A stretch of DNA of 53,463 nt from assembly GCA_022446905.1 (NCBI GenBank), contig JAKVBT010000007.1:16207-69669 (forward strand), written 5' to 3'. This document shows, in pieces, positions 9,256 to 17,445 of this stretch; the first letter of the stretch is position 1; each line of letters opens with the position of its first letter. This stretch comes from Phycisphaerales bacterium (GTDB lineage Bacteria > Planctomycetota > Phycisphaerae > Phycisphaerales > SM1A02). The position numbers were made by a program, and so were the translations under genes. Under the pieces are notes generated by a model, which searched no databases, had not been told where the DNA came from, and saw only the letters and a program-made list of their open reading frames with translations.

Positions 9256-10360
9256 ATGCACTACGACGCCCACCAGCCAGTCATTGACGATCTTGAGGCG
9301 CGGATCTTGACCATCCGCGACTCTCTTTGACTACGACTCCAAAATGCAGCGACGTGCACACCTGCAGGAGCAGATGAGCACTGCAGATTTCTGGGACAAC
9401 CAGGAGGCTGCACAAAAGGTGATCGGCGAATACCAACTGTTGAAGGCCCAGACCGAAGGTCTGGCGAAGGTTATTGAGGCCTTTGAAGAAGCCACGATTG
9501 GATACGAGCTCGCCCGCGAAGCCAACGACACAGACCTGCTCACCGAAGCCGATGAAGGCCTCTTTCAACTCACCCGCAGCATGGAGCGAGTCGAACTGCA
9601 GTCACTACTGTCCGGCAAGCATGATCATCGCGACTGCTTTGTTTCTATTCAAGCTGGGGATGGTGGCAATGATGCCGATGACTGGGCCTCCATGATGGAC
9701 CGTATGTACACGGCATGGTGGGAGAAACAGGGTTGGAAGGTGGAACAACTCGCCTTGGTACATGGCAGCGAAGTCGGTATCAGCAGCGTGACCTATCACG
9801 TGAAAGGACCACTTTCCTATGGCTACATGTCATGCGAACGTGGTACGCATCGTTTGGCACGCGTCAGCCCGTTCAATAGTCAGGGCAAACGACAGACGAG
9901 TTTCTGCACGGTTGATGTGACCCCAGAGTTTGATGATGAAGATATTGAAATCGATGACAATGACATCGAACTGACAACCTATGCCCGATCGTCCGGGCCT
10001 GGCGGGCAGAACGTCAACAAAGTCGCCTCTGCTGTGCGCATCGTGCATAAGCCAACAGGCATCATGGTTGTCAGCTCAACTCACAAGGCGCAGTTGCAGA
10101 ATCGCAAACAAGCCATGCGGATCCTCAAAGCCAAACTCGACCAACTCGAAGAAGAACGCCGTCAAGCAGAACTCGATGCTGCCACCGGAGGCAAAGTTGA
10201 CCGTGGGTGGGGCTCACAAATCCGTTCGTATGTGATTTATGACAATCGAGTCAAGGATCACCGCACGAGCCACGAAGTTGGCAACCCACAAACGGTGCTC
10301 GATGGCGATCTCGATGGATTCATCGATGCTGAACTTAAACGCCGGCGGTCTACCGGCTGA
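9256..10360 (+). CDS. prfB: Peptide chain release factor 2, made by programmed +1 frameshift
   Basis: RF2 recognises UAA and UGA stops and releases the finished peptide. The gene is in two frames: codons 1-24 run from ATG 9256 to CTT 9325-9327, then in-frame TGA 9328-9330. Slipping one base forward at CTTTGAC gives ...[13 protein letters not shown]..., which matches the family exactly. The product has 367 aa (E. coli 365). It carries SPF (204-206) for stop-codon reading and GGQ (249-251) for hydrolysis. High RF2 would terminate at the UGA, so the protein limits its own synthesis. The ribosome site before ATG 9256 is weak. Reading only the second frame would lose the first 29 residues. Confidence 0.96.
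9325..9331 (+). promoter_or_regulatory. prfB: RF2 programmed frameshift site CTTTGAC
   Basis: The heptamer is identical to the E. coli site (CUU UGA C), at codons 24-25 against 25-26 there. The bases just upstream (CATCCGCGACTCT) lack the Shine-Dalgarno-like AGGGGG that stimulates slipping in E. coli. Confidence 0.93.
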
Positions 10361-10390
10361 AGGCTCTTGATCTCAAACACCGCGATCAAG

Positions 10391-11344
10391 TCACTGCCAA
10401 GGCAGTCGATCAAGCGACACGTTGCCACCAGTCAAAATGACGCCGACTCGTGATCCACTTGGAATCGGACAAGTCTCCTTCAGCAGCGCCGCCAGTACTG
10501 TGGCACTACTGGGCTCAACCAAGAGTTTGGCACGCTCCCACAACAAACGCATGGCCTTGATTACTTCATCATCCGATACGGTCACGATGGCTGCGAGATG
10601 ATCACGCAGAATGGGCCAGGTCAGGGACCCGAGACTAGTCAGCAGCCCATCACAGATGGTGTTGGGCGCTTTCTGTTCGATAAGGGCGCCCGCCTGAAGT
10701 GAGCGGGCCGCGTCATCTGCGCCGGCCGGCTCGGCACCAACCAGCATGGCCTTGGGCAATCGCGCAGCGGTCGCCAAACAGGTTCCTGACATGAGCCCCC
10801 CACCACCAATGGGCGCCATCACGGCATCCAAAGCCCCCACTTCCTCGATCAGTTCCAAAGCTGCTGTTCCCTGACCAGCGATGATCCGCGGATCGTTGTA
10901 CGGATGAATGAACGCTGCCCCAGTAGAGTCGATGACTTCGCCAGCAACGCGCTCCCGCGCCTCAAGCGTTGGCTCACATGGAACCACCGTAGCCCCATAT
11001 CCCTCAACAGCCCGACGCTTGATCTCCGGCGCTGAGGTTGGCATCACAATCCATGCGGGAATGTCTCTTTGCCTGGCCGCTCGCGCCAAAGCCTGAGCAT
11101 GATTGCCGCTGGAATGCGTGCACACTCCCTTAGCGGCCTGCGATTGCGGAAGCAGCGACACTGCATAACTCGCCCCCCGAAACTTAAACGCTCCGACCCG
11201 CTGAAGATGCTCACACTTGAAATAGATCGATCGCCCTGCCATCTCATCAAGCATGGCACAGGTAATAACCGGTGTGCGATGTACACAGTCTGCAATCCGG
11301 GCATGGGCTTGTTCAATATCAGTGATCGTTGGGGAATCAATCAT
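10391..11344 (-). CDS. PLP-dependent threonine/serine dehydratase family enzyme (serine racemase-like)
   Basis: A 317-aa fold-type II PLP enzyme. The cofactor lysine is K54 in GAFKFRGA; SSGNHAQA and the glycine-rich phosphate loop IGGGGLMSG follow. It lacks the C-terminal ACT-like regulatory domain of biosynthetic IlvA, so it is closer to catabolic threonine dehydratases, serine racemases and hydroxyaspartate ammonia-lyases. Members remove water or ammonia from hydroxy amino acids, or racemise serine; which one applies here cannot be decided. It ends 30 bases from the converging prfB stop. The start ATG 11344 has only a weak ribosome site. Confidence 0.88.
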   Translation of the reverse strand: MIDSPTITDIEQAHARIADCVHRTPVITCAMLDEMAGRSIYFKCEHLQRVGAFKFRGASYAVSLLPQSQAAKGVCTHSSGNHAQALARAARQRDIPAWIVMPTSAPEIKRRAVEGYGATVVPCEPTLEARERVAGEVIDSTGAAFIHPYNDPRIIAGQGTAALELIEEVGALDAVMAPIGGGGLMSGTCLATAARLPKAMLVGAEPAGADDAARSLQAGALIEQKAPNTICDGLLTSLGSLTWPILRDHLAAIVTVSDDEVIKAMRLLWERAKLLVEPSSATVLAALLKETCPIPSGSRVGVILTGGNVSLDRLPWQ

Positions 11345-11385
11345 CTTCGATCCAATCCCGCTTGCGATTCAATGCTCACTGCTGC

Positions 11386-12009
11386 TTAGGCACTGTGTGC
11401 CTGCAACTTCACGGCCCACGCTGGGAGAATATTGCGCAGCACCAATTGACGACGTGTACGCATGCCTTCAGAAAGCCTCGTTATAGACTCGCGATGCATC
11501 CGAGCGCCTGAACGCCACGGACCAGGAACCATGCAGCGGATGGAAGGCAGTGCGGCATACTCGAAATATGCCAAGGTGCCGTCGACTGAAAGTAGGCCTT
11601 TGAGTTGCGCAAAAATGCGTGAGGCCACGACTGGAGGAAATGAGTTGAATGGCAAGCCACAGACGATGGTCGTGTAATCACCAGTGAGATCTGCCTCTTC
11701 GATCGATCCTTCGATCACCCGGGCCGAGCGATCTGTCTGGCGATGGGACCATGGATCAACGATCCTGCGTTTCAGTTGTTCGCAGAATCGAGGGTTCAAT
11801 TCAACAATATCGGCTTGTCCATCGGCAGAAAGGCGATCGAGAATCCTGCCGGTAAATGCCCCAGTCCCTGCACCGACCTCCAATACCCGATCCGCATGCC
11901 CGTTGACTCCGATCGAACTGGTCATCTCACGCGCGAGATACCGGCCAGACGCCGCGACAGCACCGACCTCCCCACGTCGTTTGACCGCTTCAATGAGAAA
12001 CCGAGGCAT
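11386..12009 (-). CDS. SAM-dependent methyltransferase, phospholipid N-methyltransferase (PmtA)-like
   Basis: A class I methyltransferase of 207 aa. Motif I is VLEVGAGTG (42-50), followed by the acidic residue of the second strand in ADIVELNPRF. CGLPFNSFPP takes the place where PmtA-type enzymes have GLPLxxFPP, and YFEYAALPS follows. This resembles bacterial phosphatidylethanolamine N-methyltransferases and the related rRNA adenine dimethylases. Lipid methylation is the better guess but is inference. It begins 12 bases after the rplT stop, so it is probably transcribed with rpmI-rplT although unrelated in function. No clear Shine-Dalgarno precedes ATG 12009. Confidence 0.75.
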   Translation of the reverse strand: MPRFLIEAVKRRGEVGAVAASGRYLAREMTSSIGVNGHADRVLEVGAGTGAFTGRILDRLSADGQADIVELNPRFCEQLKRRIVDPWSHRQTDRSARVIEGSIEEADLTGDYTTIVCGLPFNSFPPVVASRIFAQLKGLLSVDGTLAYFEYAALPSIRCMVPGPWRSGARMHRESITRLSEGMRTRRQLVLRNILPAWAVKLQAHSA

Positions 12010-12021
12010 GTCGAATAACGA

Positions 12022-12393
12022 TCAAGATGCCGCGCACGCTGTGGTCGCGGCTTCTGACTTCTCTACCAACGCATCGAAGGTCTTTGGATCCTCAATGGCA
12101 AGCTGGCTGAGCATCTTGCGATTCAAACCAATCCCGGCCTGCGAGAGCCCGTTCATGAATCGGCTGTAGCGGGTACCACGCATGCGACAGGCAGCGGAAA
12201 TCCGGGTAATCCACAAGCGACGGAAGTCCCGGCGGCGGGCTCGACGATCGCGGTAGGCGAACTGACCAGCCCGTAGCAGCGCTACCTTGGCCTGCTGCTT
12301 GTGGCGACTCTTGGTTCCCCAGTACCCGCGAGCAGCGCGGAGAATGCGCTTGCGGGCCTTGACTGTGGCCGATCCTTTGCGAACTCGTGGCAT
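12022..12393 (-). CDS. rplT: 50S ribosomal protein L20
   Basis: L20 binds 23S rRNA early in large-subunit assembly and in many bacteria represses its own operon. The 123-aa product starts MPRVRKGSATVKARKRILRAA and has the long basic N-terminal helix, followed by the conserved globular part (FMNGLSQAGIGLNRKMLSQLA). ATG 12393 is preceded by GAGGAG (12403-12408). It lies 91 bases downstream of rpmI, the usual order. Confidence 0.97.
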   Translation of the reverse strand: MPRVRKGSATVKARKRILRAARGYWGTKSRHKQQAKVALLRAGQFAYRDRRARRRDFRRLWITRISAACRMRGTRYSRFMNGLSQAGIGLNRKMLSQLAIEDPKTFDALVEKSEAATTACAAS

Positions 12394-12484
12394 GACTTGA
12401 AACTCCTCTGTCCGAATCGGGGGGCTGGCTCATCCAGCCGCTTCACCCGGCAACGGATCACGGGGTTGTAGTTGATTCCGGCGA

Positions 12485-12730
12485 TCAGGCCTCAGATGAC
12501 TCCGAGGATGAACCGGAAGAATCTGCCGCAACAATGCGGCGGTGCAACATGCGAGCGGCGCGACTCACGTCCGACGCATGCGCGTAGTTGGCCTTCCGAT
12601 AGGAACGCATCAGCGAACTGGACTTATGGCTTCGGAGGTGACGACCAAATGCTGGCTTGGACTTGACGCGACCTGACTTGGTAATCCGGATTCGCTTGAG
12701 CAGTCCCTTATTGGGCTTATTCTTGGGCAT
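12485..12730 (-). CDS. rpmI: 50S ribosomal protein L35
   Basis: L35 is a small basic large-subunit protein. From ATG 12730 the product has 81 aa, starting MPKNKPNKGLLKRIRITKSG, with the family pattern RVKSKPAFGRHLRSHKS. The C terminus has an extra serine/glutamate-rich tail. The frame is open upstream, but GAGGAG at 12737-12742 sits six bases before this ATG. rplT follows. The infC gene that normally precedes rpmI is not here; the next gene upstream on this strand is an anti-sigma candidate. Confidence 0.95.
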   Translation of the reverse strand: MPKNKPNKGLLKRIRITKSGRVKSKPAFGRHLRSHKSSSLMRSYRKANYAHASDVSRAARMLHRRIVAADSSGSSSESSEA

Positions 12731-12750
12731 CGATCGCTCCTCGGGGCCGT

Positions 12751-12767
12751 GCCTGCATCCGGCAGGC
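12751..12767 (-). promoter_or_regulatory. Hairpin in the rpmI leader
   Basis: GCCTGC and GCAGGC form a perfect 6-bp stem with a five-base loop, eight bases before the rpmI Shine-Dalgarno. rpmI-rplT leaders are often bound by L20. Whether this hairpin is such a site is unknown. Confidence 0.35.
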
Positions 12768-12790
12768 CAGCCACGCAGTGTAGAGCAGCC

Positions 12791-12815
12791 CTGCATGGGG
12801 TTCAACCCCACGCAG
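12791..12815 (-). terminator. Hairpin downstream of the sigma/anti-sigma operon
   Basis: On the minus-strand transcript CTGCGTGGGG and CCCCATGCAG form a 10-bp stem (one G-U pair) with a five-base loop, 22 bases after the anti-sigma stop. There is no U-tract. It lies upstream of rpmI and could act as a terminator or attenuator. Confidence 0.5.
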
Positions 12816-12837
12816 CGAACAGGCCCATGAGCCCAAA

Positions 12838-13752
12838 TCAGTGGGCCAGAAAGAGCTCTACCGGCGCTGGACCCTCACCCGGATCGACACGCCAGATACC
12901 GTCACCATGAATCTCCGCTGAGGGAAGATCAACCGTTCGGCCATCTGAGAAGACCACGCTTGGCCGGTCGATCAAACGGCTGTGCCAGCGTGCACTCTTG
13001 ACGGCAGCTGGATAGTCCATCCCTTGAATCATGCCATCCAGTGCGGGATTGCTATCGCCCGCGAGGATGACGGCCCCATGATGCAACTTGGGGAGTTGAT
13101 CAATTTGAATGACGGCGACTGAAAAACCATTTCCGCCGGCCCCGGGGCGACGGGGATTCCGGCGGTGTGCGTGATCACAGTACTGATGGGTCACAAGCGA
13201 GCCAAGGTCAATCATCCCGATGGCATCGTTGCGATGTCCCATCAGTGAGCCAACCTCAGGCGAAGCCGTGCGTACCGGGACTTTGCCCTGGTCAGCCTCA
13301 AAGGCGGTCATGCCAGCATGCAGTTCACTGAGGTTACGTCGCGCACCGTTGGACATCGAGCGCTGGCGAGATGTTGAGGTAAATGACCATACAGTCGCCA
13401 CAGCCATCGCCAGCACTGCTGCCACCGCCAGTCCTTCTGCCACCCGAAAACGCAATCCACGACCCATCATGACGGGGTGGTTGTCCATGCGAAGGCGGTC
13501 CTGACGATCGGCTTCGGCACGATTGATGCGCGCCATCGTGGCATCAACGAGCGTTCGACAATCATCATCACTGAGTTCAGAGGTGGGATAGGCGTTGAGT
13601 TGTTGCAAAAGGGCATCAGCAGCATCCAGATGGTCCGTGAGCGCATCATCGGAGTCGACCTTGTTGCGATCGAAACCCGCTGCTGCCAAAAGATCAACTG
13701 CACGGGCATCATCGCGAGAAAGTTTTGGAGGGGTAGGTTCAGAGGCGCTCAC
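12838..13752 (-). CDS. Membrane anti-sigma factor candidate with pseudopilin-like outer part
   Basis: A 304-aa single-pass membrane protein. From GTG 13752 it has a soluble N-terminal part of about 100 residues, one membrane helix (about 104-125), then a segment starting ARRNLSELHAGMTAFEADQG (137-156). That segment resembles the first helix of pseudopilin/DUF1559-type proteins, which have ARxNLxxLxxAxxxYxxDxG. Near the C terminus H257 and D270-G271 (PSVVFSDGR) recall the H-X9-DG motif of the same families, with 12 residues instead of nine. No HxxxCxxC zinc motif is seen. The GTG overlaps the sigma stop as GTGA, with GGGAG seven bases before it, so the two are co-translated; an anti-sigma role is inferred from that position. 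Confidence 0.72.
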   Translation of the reverse strand: MSASEPTPPKLSRDDARAVDLLAAAGFDRNKVDSDDALTDHLDAADALLQQLNAYPTSELSDDDCRTLVDATMARINRAEADRQDRLRMDNHPVMMGRGLRFRVAEGLAVAAVLAMAVATVWSFTSTSRQRSMSNGARRNLSELHAGMTAFEADQGKVPVRTASPEVGSLMGHRNDAIGMIDLGSLVTHQYCDHAHRRNPRRPGAGGNGFSVAVIQIDQLPKLHHGAVILAGDSNPALDGMIQGMDYPAAVKSARWHSRLIDRPSVVFSDGRTVDLPSAEIHGDGIWRVDPGEGPAPVELFLAH

Positions 13753-14507
13753 GAGGTCTCTCCCGGGTGCATGTCGCCATGTCGACGCCACGCATCAGCA
13801 AATGCCGCAACGGCCGCATGTAAACGGCTCTTGACCGTTCCCAGCGGAATCTGCAGCGTTTCGGCAATCTGGTTGTAACTCATCTTCTGGAAATAACTCA
13901 GCAACAAAATCTCTCGGAGGTGATGGGGTAGGCCATCCACCGCATCCCGCACCGTAGTGGACAATTCAACGCCCTCTGGCATGCTTGATGGATCGGGGCC
14001 TCCAGACTCAATCAAATCAATCATCCCCACACCATCATCATCTGAACCAATCGGTGCAGAGAGCGACAACGCGCGTCGCCGCGACTGCCGACGGTGCCAG
14101 TCCCGAGCCTTGTTGACCGCAATGGTGTAGAGCCACGGCTTGAACCGTCTTGAGAGATCAAAGGTGTGGGCCGACTGGTGGACCTGAAGGAAGGCTTCTT
14201 GAAAGACATCCTCAGCAGTGGCCCGCGATCCAGTCACGCGAACGAGGTAGGGCACCAACTCACGTGCATAACGATCGACCAGCGTGCGGAACGCCTCATC
14301 GCTACTGCCTGCCAGATGGGCCTCCAGCAGGGCCTCGTCGCTTTCGGATGTCAGAGACTGCACGGCGGACACACACTCCGAGGCCGCCCCGAGCGGCCGG
14401 CTCGTCACCCATGTCCGAACCTCCTCGGCCACGGCGCGGGCGATCATAGCGGAGGCCTCCGCAGGTTGACGTAGCCACAGCGGGCTTGTGACGTCCAAAG
14501 CAGTCAT
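13749..14507 (-). CDS. ECF-type RNA polymerase sigma factor
   Basis: A sigma-70 family protein with regions 2 and 4 only. From ATG 14507 it has 252 aa. Region 2 contains TAEDVFQEAFLQVHQ and FKPWLYTIAVNKARDWHRR; region 4 contains the helix-turn-helix MSYNQIAETLQIPLGTVKSR. About 60 extra residues precede region 2. The start is supported by AGGGGTGAT directly upstream, which pairs with the 16S tail; the open frame further upstream is probably not translated. The stop overlaps the GTG start of a membrane protein that probably restrains it. It is divergent from hpnH, with about 145 bp between them. Confidence 0.92.
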   Translation of the reverse strand: MTALDVTSPLWLRQPAEASAMIARAVAEEVRTWVTSRPLGAASECVSAVQSLTSESDEALLEAHLAGSSDEAFRTLVDRYARELVPYLVRVTGSRATAEDVFQEAFLQVHQSAHTFDLSRRFKPWLYTIAVNKARDWHRRQSRRRALSLSAPIGSDDDGVGMIDLIESGGPDPSSMPEGVELSTTVRDAVDGLPHHLREILLLSYFQKMSYNQIAETLQIPLGTVKSRLHAAVAAFADAWRRHGDMHPGETS

Positions 14508-14652
14508 ATCACCCCTACCAGCCACACTGGCATCATGTTCGGCCACATTTTGAGATTCGATGTGATGTCTCCACTTCAATGTTGATGCAATCATCCAACC
14601 CACTCTGAGAGCCGAGAAGTGCCGGTTCGGCCCTGCTACCATTCCCGGCACG

Positions 14653-15828
14653 ATGGGTGTTCCAATCAGTCAAATGTGGACCGTGGCCAGCTATGTGCTC
14701 GGCCAGCGCCTTCGCGGGCGTCGGAAGTACCCGCTGGTGCTCATGCTTGAGCCGCTTTTCCGTTGCAATCTGGCCTGTGCCGGCTGCGGGAAGATCCAAT
14801 ATCCGGCCCACATCCTCCGCAAGGACATGCCACTTGAGGACGCCTTGGCAGCAGTGGATGCATGTGGAGCGCCGATGGTGAGTATTCCAGGTGGTGAGCC
14901 ACTGCTGTACCCCCACATTCGTGAGTTGGTGGAGGCACTGATCCAGCGGCGCAAATACATCTACCTCTGCACCAACGCCATCCTGCTCAAGGAGAAGTTG
15001 GAAGCAGGTTGGTTCAAACCCACCAAATACCTGACCTTCTCCGTGCACCTCGACGGCGGCCAGCACGAACATGATTTCTCTGTCTGTCGCGACGGAACCT
15101 ACGACAAAGCGCTCGATGGCATCCGCAAGGCGGTCGACATGGGCTTCCGTGTCACGACCAACACGACACTCTTTGATGGAACTGATCCCAATGCTGTGCG
15201 CAGTTTCTTTGATGAAATGATGGACGTCGGTGTGGAAGGAATGATGATCAGCCCGGGGTATGCCTATGAGGCTGCACCAGACCAAGCGAATTTCCTTGGT
15301 CGACAGAACACTAACACGCTGTTCAAGATGCTCCTGTCCAACCGCAAAAAGCGTTGGCGTTTCAATCAGTCACCACTTTTCTTGGAGTTCCTCATGGGGC
15401 GTCGACACTACGACTGCACCCCATGGGGCAATCCGACGTACAGCCTCTTTGGATGGCAGAAGCCGTGCTACCTGCTCAGCGAGGGCTATGTGGACTCGTT
15501 TGATGAACTGATGCAGGACACCGCGTGGCACGAATACGGGCACGCCTCCGGCAATCCCAAGTGCGCCAATTGCATGGTGCACAGCGGCTATGAAGCAACC
15601 GCTGTTGACCACACGTTCACCTCCTTCAACGGACTTTGGGGCACCATCAAAGCCATGGTGTTCAACCGCTACGCCAGCCCGAGCGCTACCCAAGATCTTG
15701 AAGCAGAGAAGTCCAAGCCGCATGGCCCAGAAGTCCATCTGGTGCAACTCGGCATGGATGTAGATGCCCTCAAGCGCGCCAAGGCAACTGAACACGCCGC
15801 CGCCAAACCCACCGCGAACGTGGCGTAG
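14653..15828 (+). CDS. hpnH: Adenosyl-hopene transferase, radical SAM enzyme
   Basis: HpnH joins a 5'-deoxyadenosyl radical to diploptene, the first step of C35 hopanoid side-chain synthesis. The radical SAM iron-sulfur cluster ligands are C38, C42 and C45 in RCNLACAGCGK; IPGGEPLLYP is the following SAM-contact motif. The body matches the HpnH family in length (391 aa) and in CxxC-type cysteines near the C terminus (PKCANCMVHSGYEA). No squalene-hopene cyclase or other hpn gene is visible nearby apart from two distant HpnB-like glycosyltransferases. No strong ribosome site precedes ATG 14653. The M50 protease follows after seven bases, suggesting one transcript. Confidence 0.92.
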   Translation: MGVPISQMWTVASYVLGQRLRGRRKYPLVLMLEPLFRCNLACAGCGKIQYPAHILRKDMPLEDALAAVDACGAPMVSIPGGEPLLYPHIRELVEALIQRRKYIYLCTNAILLKEKLEAGWFKPTKYLTFSVHLDGGQHEHDFSVCRDGTYDKALDGIRKAVDMGFRVTTNTTLFDGTDPNAVRSFFDEMMDVGVEGMMISPGYAYEAAPDQANFLGRQNTNTLFKMLLSNRKKRWRFNQSPLFLEFLMGRRHYDCTPWGNPTYSLFGWQKPCYLLSEGYVDSFDELMQDTAWHEYGHASGNPKCANCMVHSGYEATAVDHTFTSFNGLWGTIKAMVFNRYASPSATQDLEAEKSKPHGPEVHLVQLGMDVDALKRAKATEHAAAKPTANVA

Positions 15829-15835
15829 CGCAGGT

Positions 15836-16522
15836 ATGACCGGCTGGTGGGCCCATGATGTCTTCAACAGTATGGGTGGCGGTGGCGCCGGTGCCACTGC
15901 CGTCTTGGGGTGGGCATTCTGGGTGCTGGCCTCGATCACGCTGCACGAACTTGGTCATGGGTGGGCTGCCATCTGGGAAGGTGATTTGACACCCATTGAA
16001 TCCGGGCACATGTCTGCGAGTCCATTGGTGCATATGGGGGGCTTCTCCCTCATCGTCTTTGCGCTGATTGGAATTGCCTGGGGACTCATGCCAGTAAACC
16101 CGTCACGCTTTCGACACCATCGATGGGGACGCGTGATCGTCGCCGCTGCGGGACCGGCGATGAATCTCCTGCTCTTCATAGTGACAGCAACGCTGCTTGG
16201 TGTACTTCTCGGCACAGAGGCACTCAAACCCGACGACACGGGCTTTGGTGCCAACATGATCCGCTTTCTCTTAATGGGCGCGACATTAAATCTCGTACTG
16301 CTCGCCTTCAACCTGCTGCCAGTCCCACCGCTTGATGGTTGGCGCATTCTTGAGGGACTTTCATTCAAGATTCGGATGTTGACCAATCATCCAAACGCCC
16401 CCATCGCTGGCCTGTTCTTCCTGATGGTCGTCTTTCTCACTGGTGCATTCGATTGGATGTTCGCCGCGTCCAACCATGTCGCCTTGTGGTGGGTCAGTGG
16501 CGCAGCCAACCTCGTGTCCTAA
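15836..16522 (+). CDS. Site-2 protease family (M50) intramembrane metalloprotease
   Basis: A 228-aa polytopic membrane protein with the zinc motif HELGH (H37, E38, H41) in the first part and the third ligand D167 in LLPVPPLDGWR. At least four hydrophobic segments are visible and there is no PDZ domain, as in the short M50B group. Such proteases cut membrane helices, often of anti-sigma factors. An anti-sigma candidate gene is encoded divergently two genes away, so a functional link is possible but unproven. ATG 15836 is seven bases after the hpnH stop; AGGT is immediately before it. Confidence 0.88.
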   Translation: MTGWWAHDVFNSMGGGGAGATAVLGWAFWVLASITLHELGHGWAAIWEGDLTPIESGHMSASPLVHMGGFSLIVFALIGIAWGLMPVNPSRFRHHRWGRVIVAAAGPAMNLLLFIVTATLLGVLLGTEALKPDDTGFGANMIRFLLMGATLNLVLLAFNLLPVPPLDGWRILEGLSFKIRMLTNHPNAPIAGLFFLMVVFLTGAFDWMFAASNHVALWWVSGAANLVS

Positions 16523-16546
16523 ATGCGCTGTGGCCTGAAGAATTGA

Positions 16547-17200
16547 CTACTCGGAGTCCACTGCACCTTCGTGCTGACGGCGATAGATAATCTCTCGCAT
16601 CTTGTATTCGGATTGATCTCCAATAATCCCATACATCGTCACGCTGAACTCATCGTCACCCTTGGCAGTCTCTTCCATGCGCAATTGAATAGCGCCCTTG
16701 AGTGGATCTGTAAAGGTCGCCGACCAAACAATGGCGCCGCCATCGGCCTGACCAGTGCCTTGCAGCATCCCGGTTCCCCAATTGTCGACCCATGTGAACT
16801 GAAATTGTTTGGTGATGTTGTTGTGACCGGCGAGGCCCCATCCAACCACCTTGCGCCCATCACCCTCGGTCTGATACTGCTGCTCTACAAAGCGCCCTCC
16901 CATTGTCATCTTGAATTCGGCTGTGCCCGTGGAGGTACTGGGCTTTAAGTCTGCTGATGCCCACTCAGTGCACTCCACATTCCACCTACCGACCCGCTTT
17001 TCAAGTTCCGCTTGAAACGCACCGGGGGTGGCATAAGCCTCTAATGCATGGGTGTAGTCAGTGTTGGCCTGGGCGGCTTGGGGGGCGGATACGCCACTTG
17101 GGTTTGCCAGTCCGCCTGCGGTCGTGATGAGCAACGAAGCCATCAAGATGATGCCCGGCAGGCCGAGGTTCAACATCTTGCGTTGTAGTGTGTTCGCCAT
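16547..17200 (-). CDS. Secreted DUF1579 family protein
   Basis: A 217-aa exported protein. A signal peptide occupies about 1-33 (hydrophobic LGLPGIILMASLLITTAGG, then ANPSG). The rest matches the DUF1579 pattern: VGRWNVECTEW, then GGRFVEQQYQ, GWGLAGHNN and FTWVDNWGTGM, predicted all-beta. The biochemical role of the family is not known. The open frame extends upstream, but ATG 17200 has GGAGGG five bases before it. It converges with the M50 protease gene (24 bp) and is divergent from the rpsP operon. Confidence 0.85.
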   Translation of the reverse strand: MANTLQRKMLNLGLPGIILMASLLITTAGGLANPSGVSAPQAAQANTDYTHALEAYATPGAFQAELEKRVGRWNVECTEWASADLKPSTSTGTAEFKMTMGGRFVEQQYQTEGDGRKVVGWGLAGHNNITKQFQFTWVDNWGTGMLQGTGQADGGAIVWSATFTDPLKGAIQLRMEETAKGDDEFSVTMYGIIGDQSEYKMREIIYRRQHEGAVDSE

Positions 17201-17278
17201 GACTGCCCTCCAGACCTTAGGTGTTGCCACTGGGCAACTGAGACTCATAAACCCCCAGAAAAACCGATTCAAGAGGCA

Positions 17279-17308
17279 TTGGGTGATGGTACTGGTGTCT
17301 GGTATACT
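17279..17308 (+). promoter_or_regulatory. Extended -10 promoter of the rpsP-trmD-rplS operon
   Basis: TTGGGT (17279-17284), an 18-base spacer, then TGG directly before TATACT (17303-17308). It lies about 140 bases upstream of rpsP, leaving a leader of about 130 nt. Confidence 0.6.
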
Positions 17309-17345
17309 CCGCGATTCGTCCCTGCAGCGAAGCATCACCCCACAG

Positions 17346-17382
17346 CTGACCGAGGCTCTGGTCAGTTCCCGGTGATACCGGG
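17346..17382 (+). promoter_or_regulatory. Tandem hairpins in the rpsP leader
   Basis: CTGACC/GGTCAG (17346-17365, loop of eight) is followed two bases later by CCCGGT/ACCGGG (17368-17382, loop of three). Both stems are perfect 6-mers and lie in the untranslated leader between the promoter and rpsP. They could be an autoregulatory protein site or an attenuator; no U-tract follows the second stem. Confidence 0.45.
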
Positions 17383-17445
17383 CGTTGGAATGACTCAAGC
17401 GAGTCAGAACGACCCGAGCAGCAGGCAGTGCACAGGAGGAGCCAC

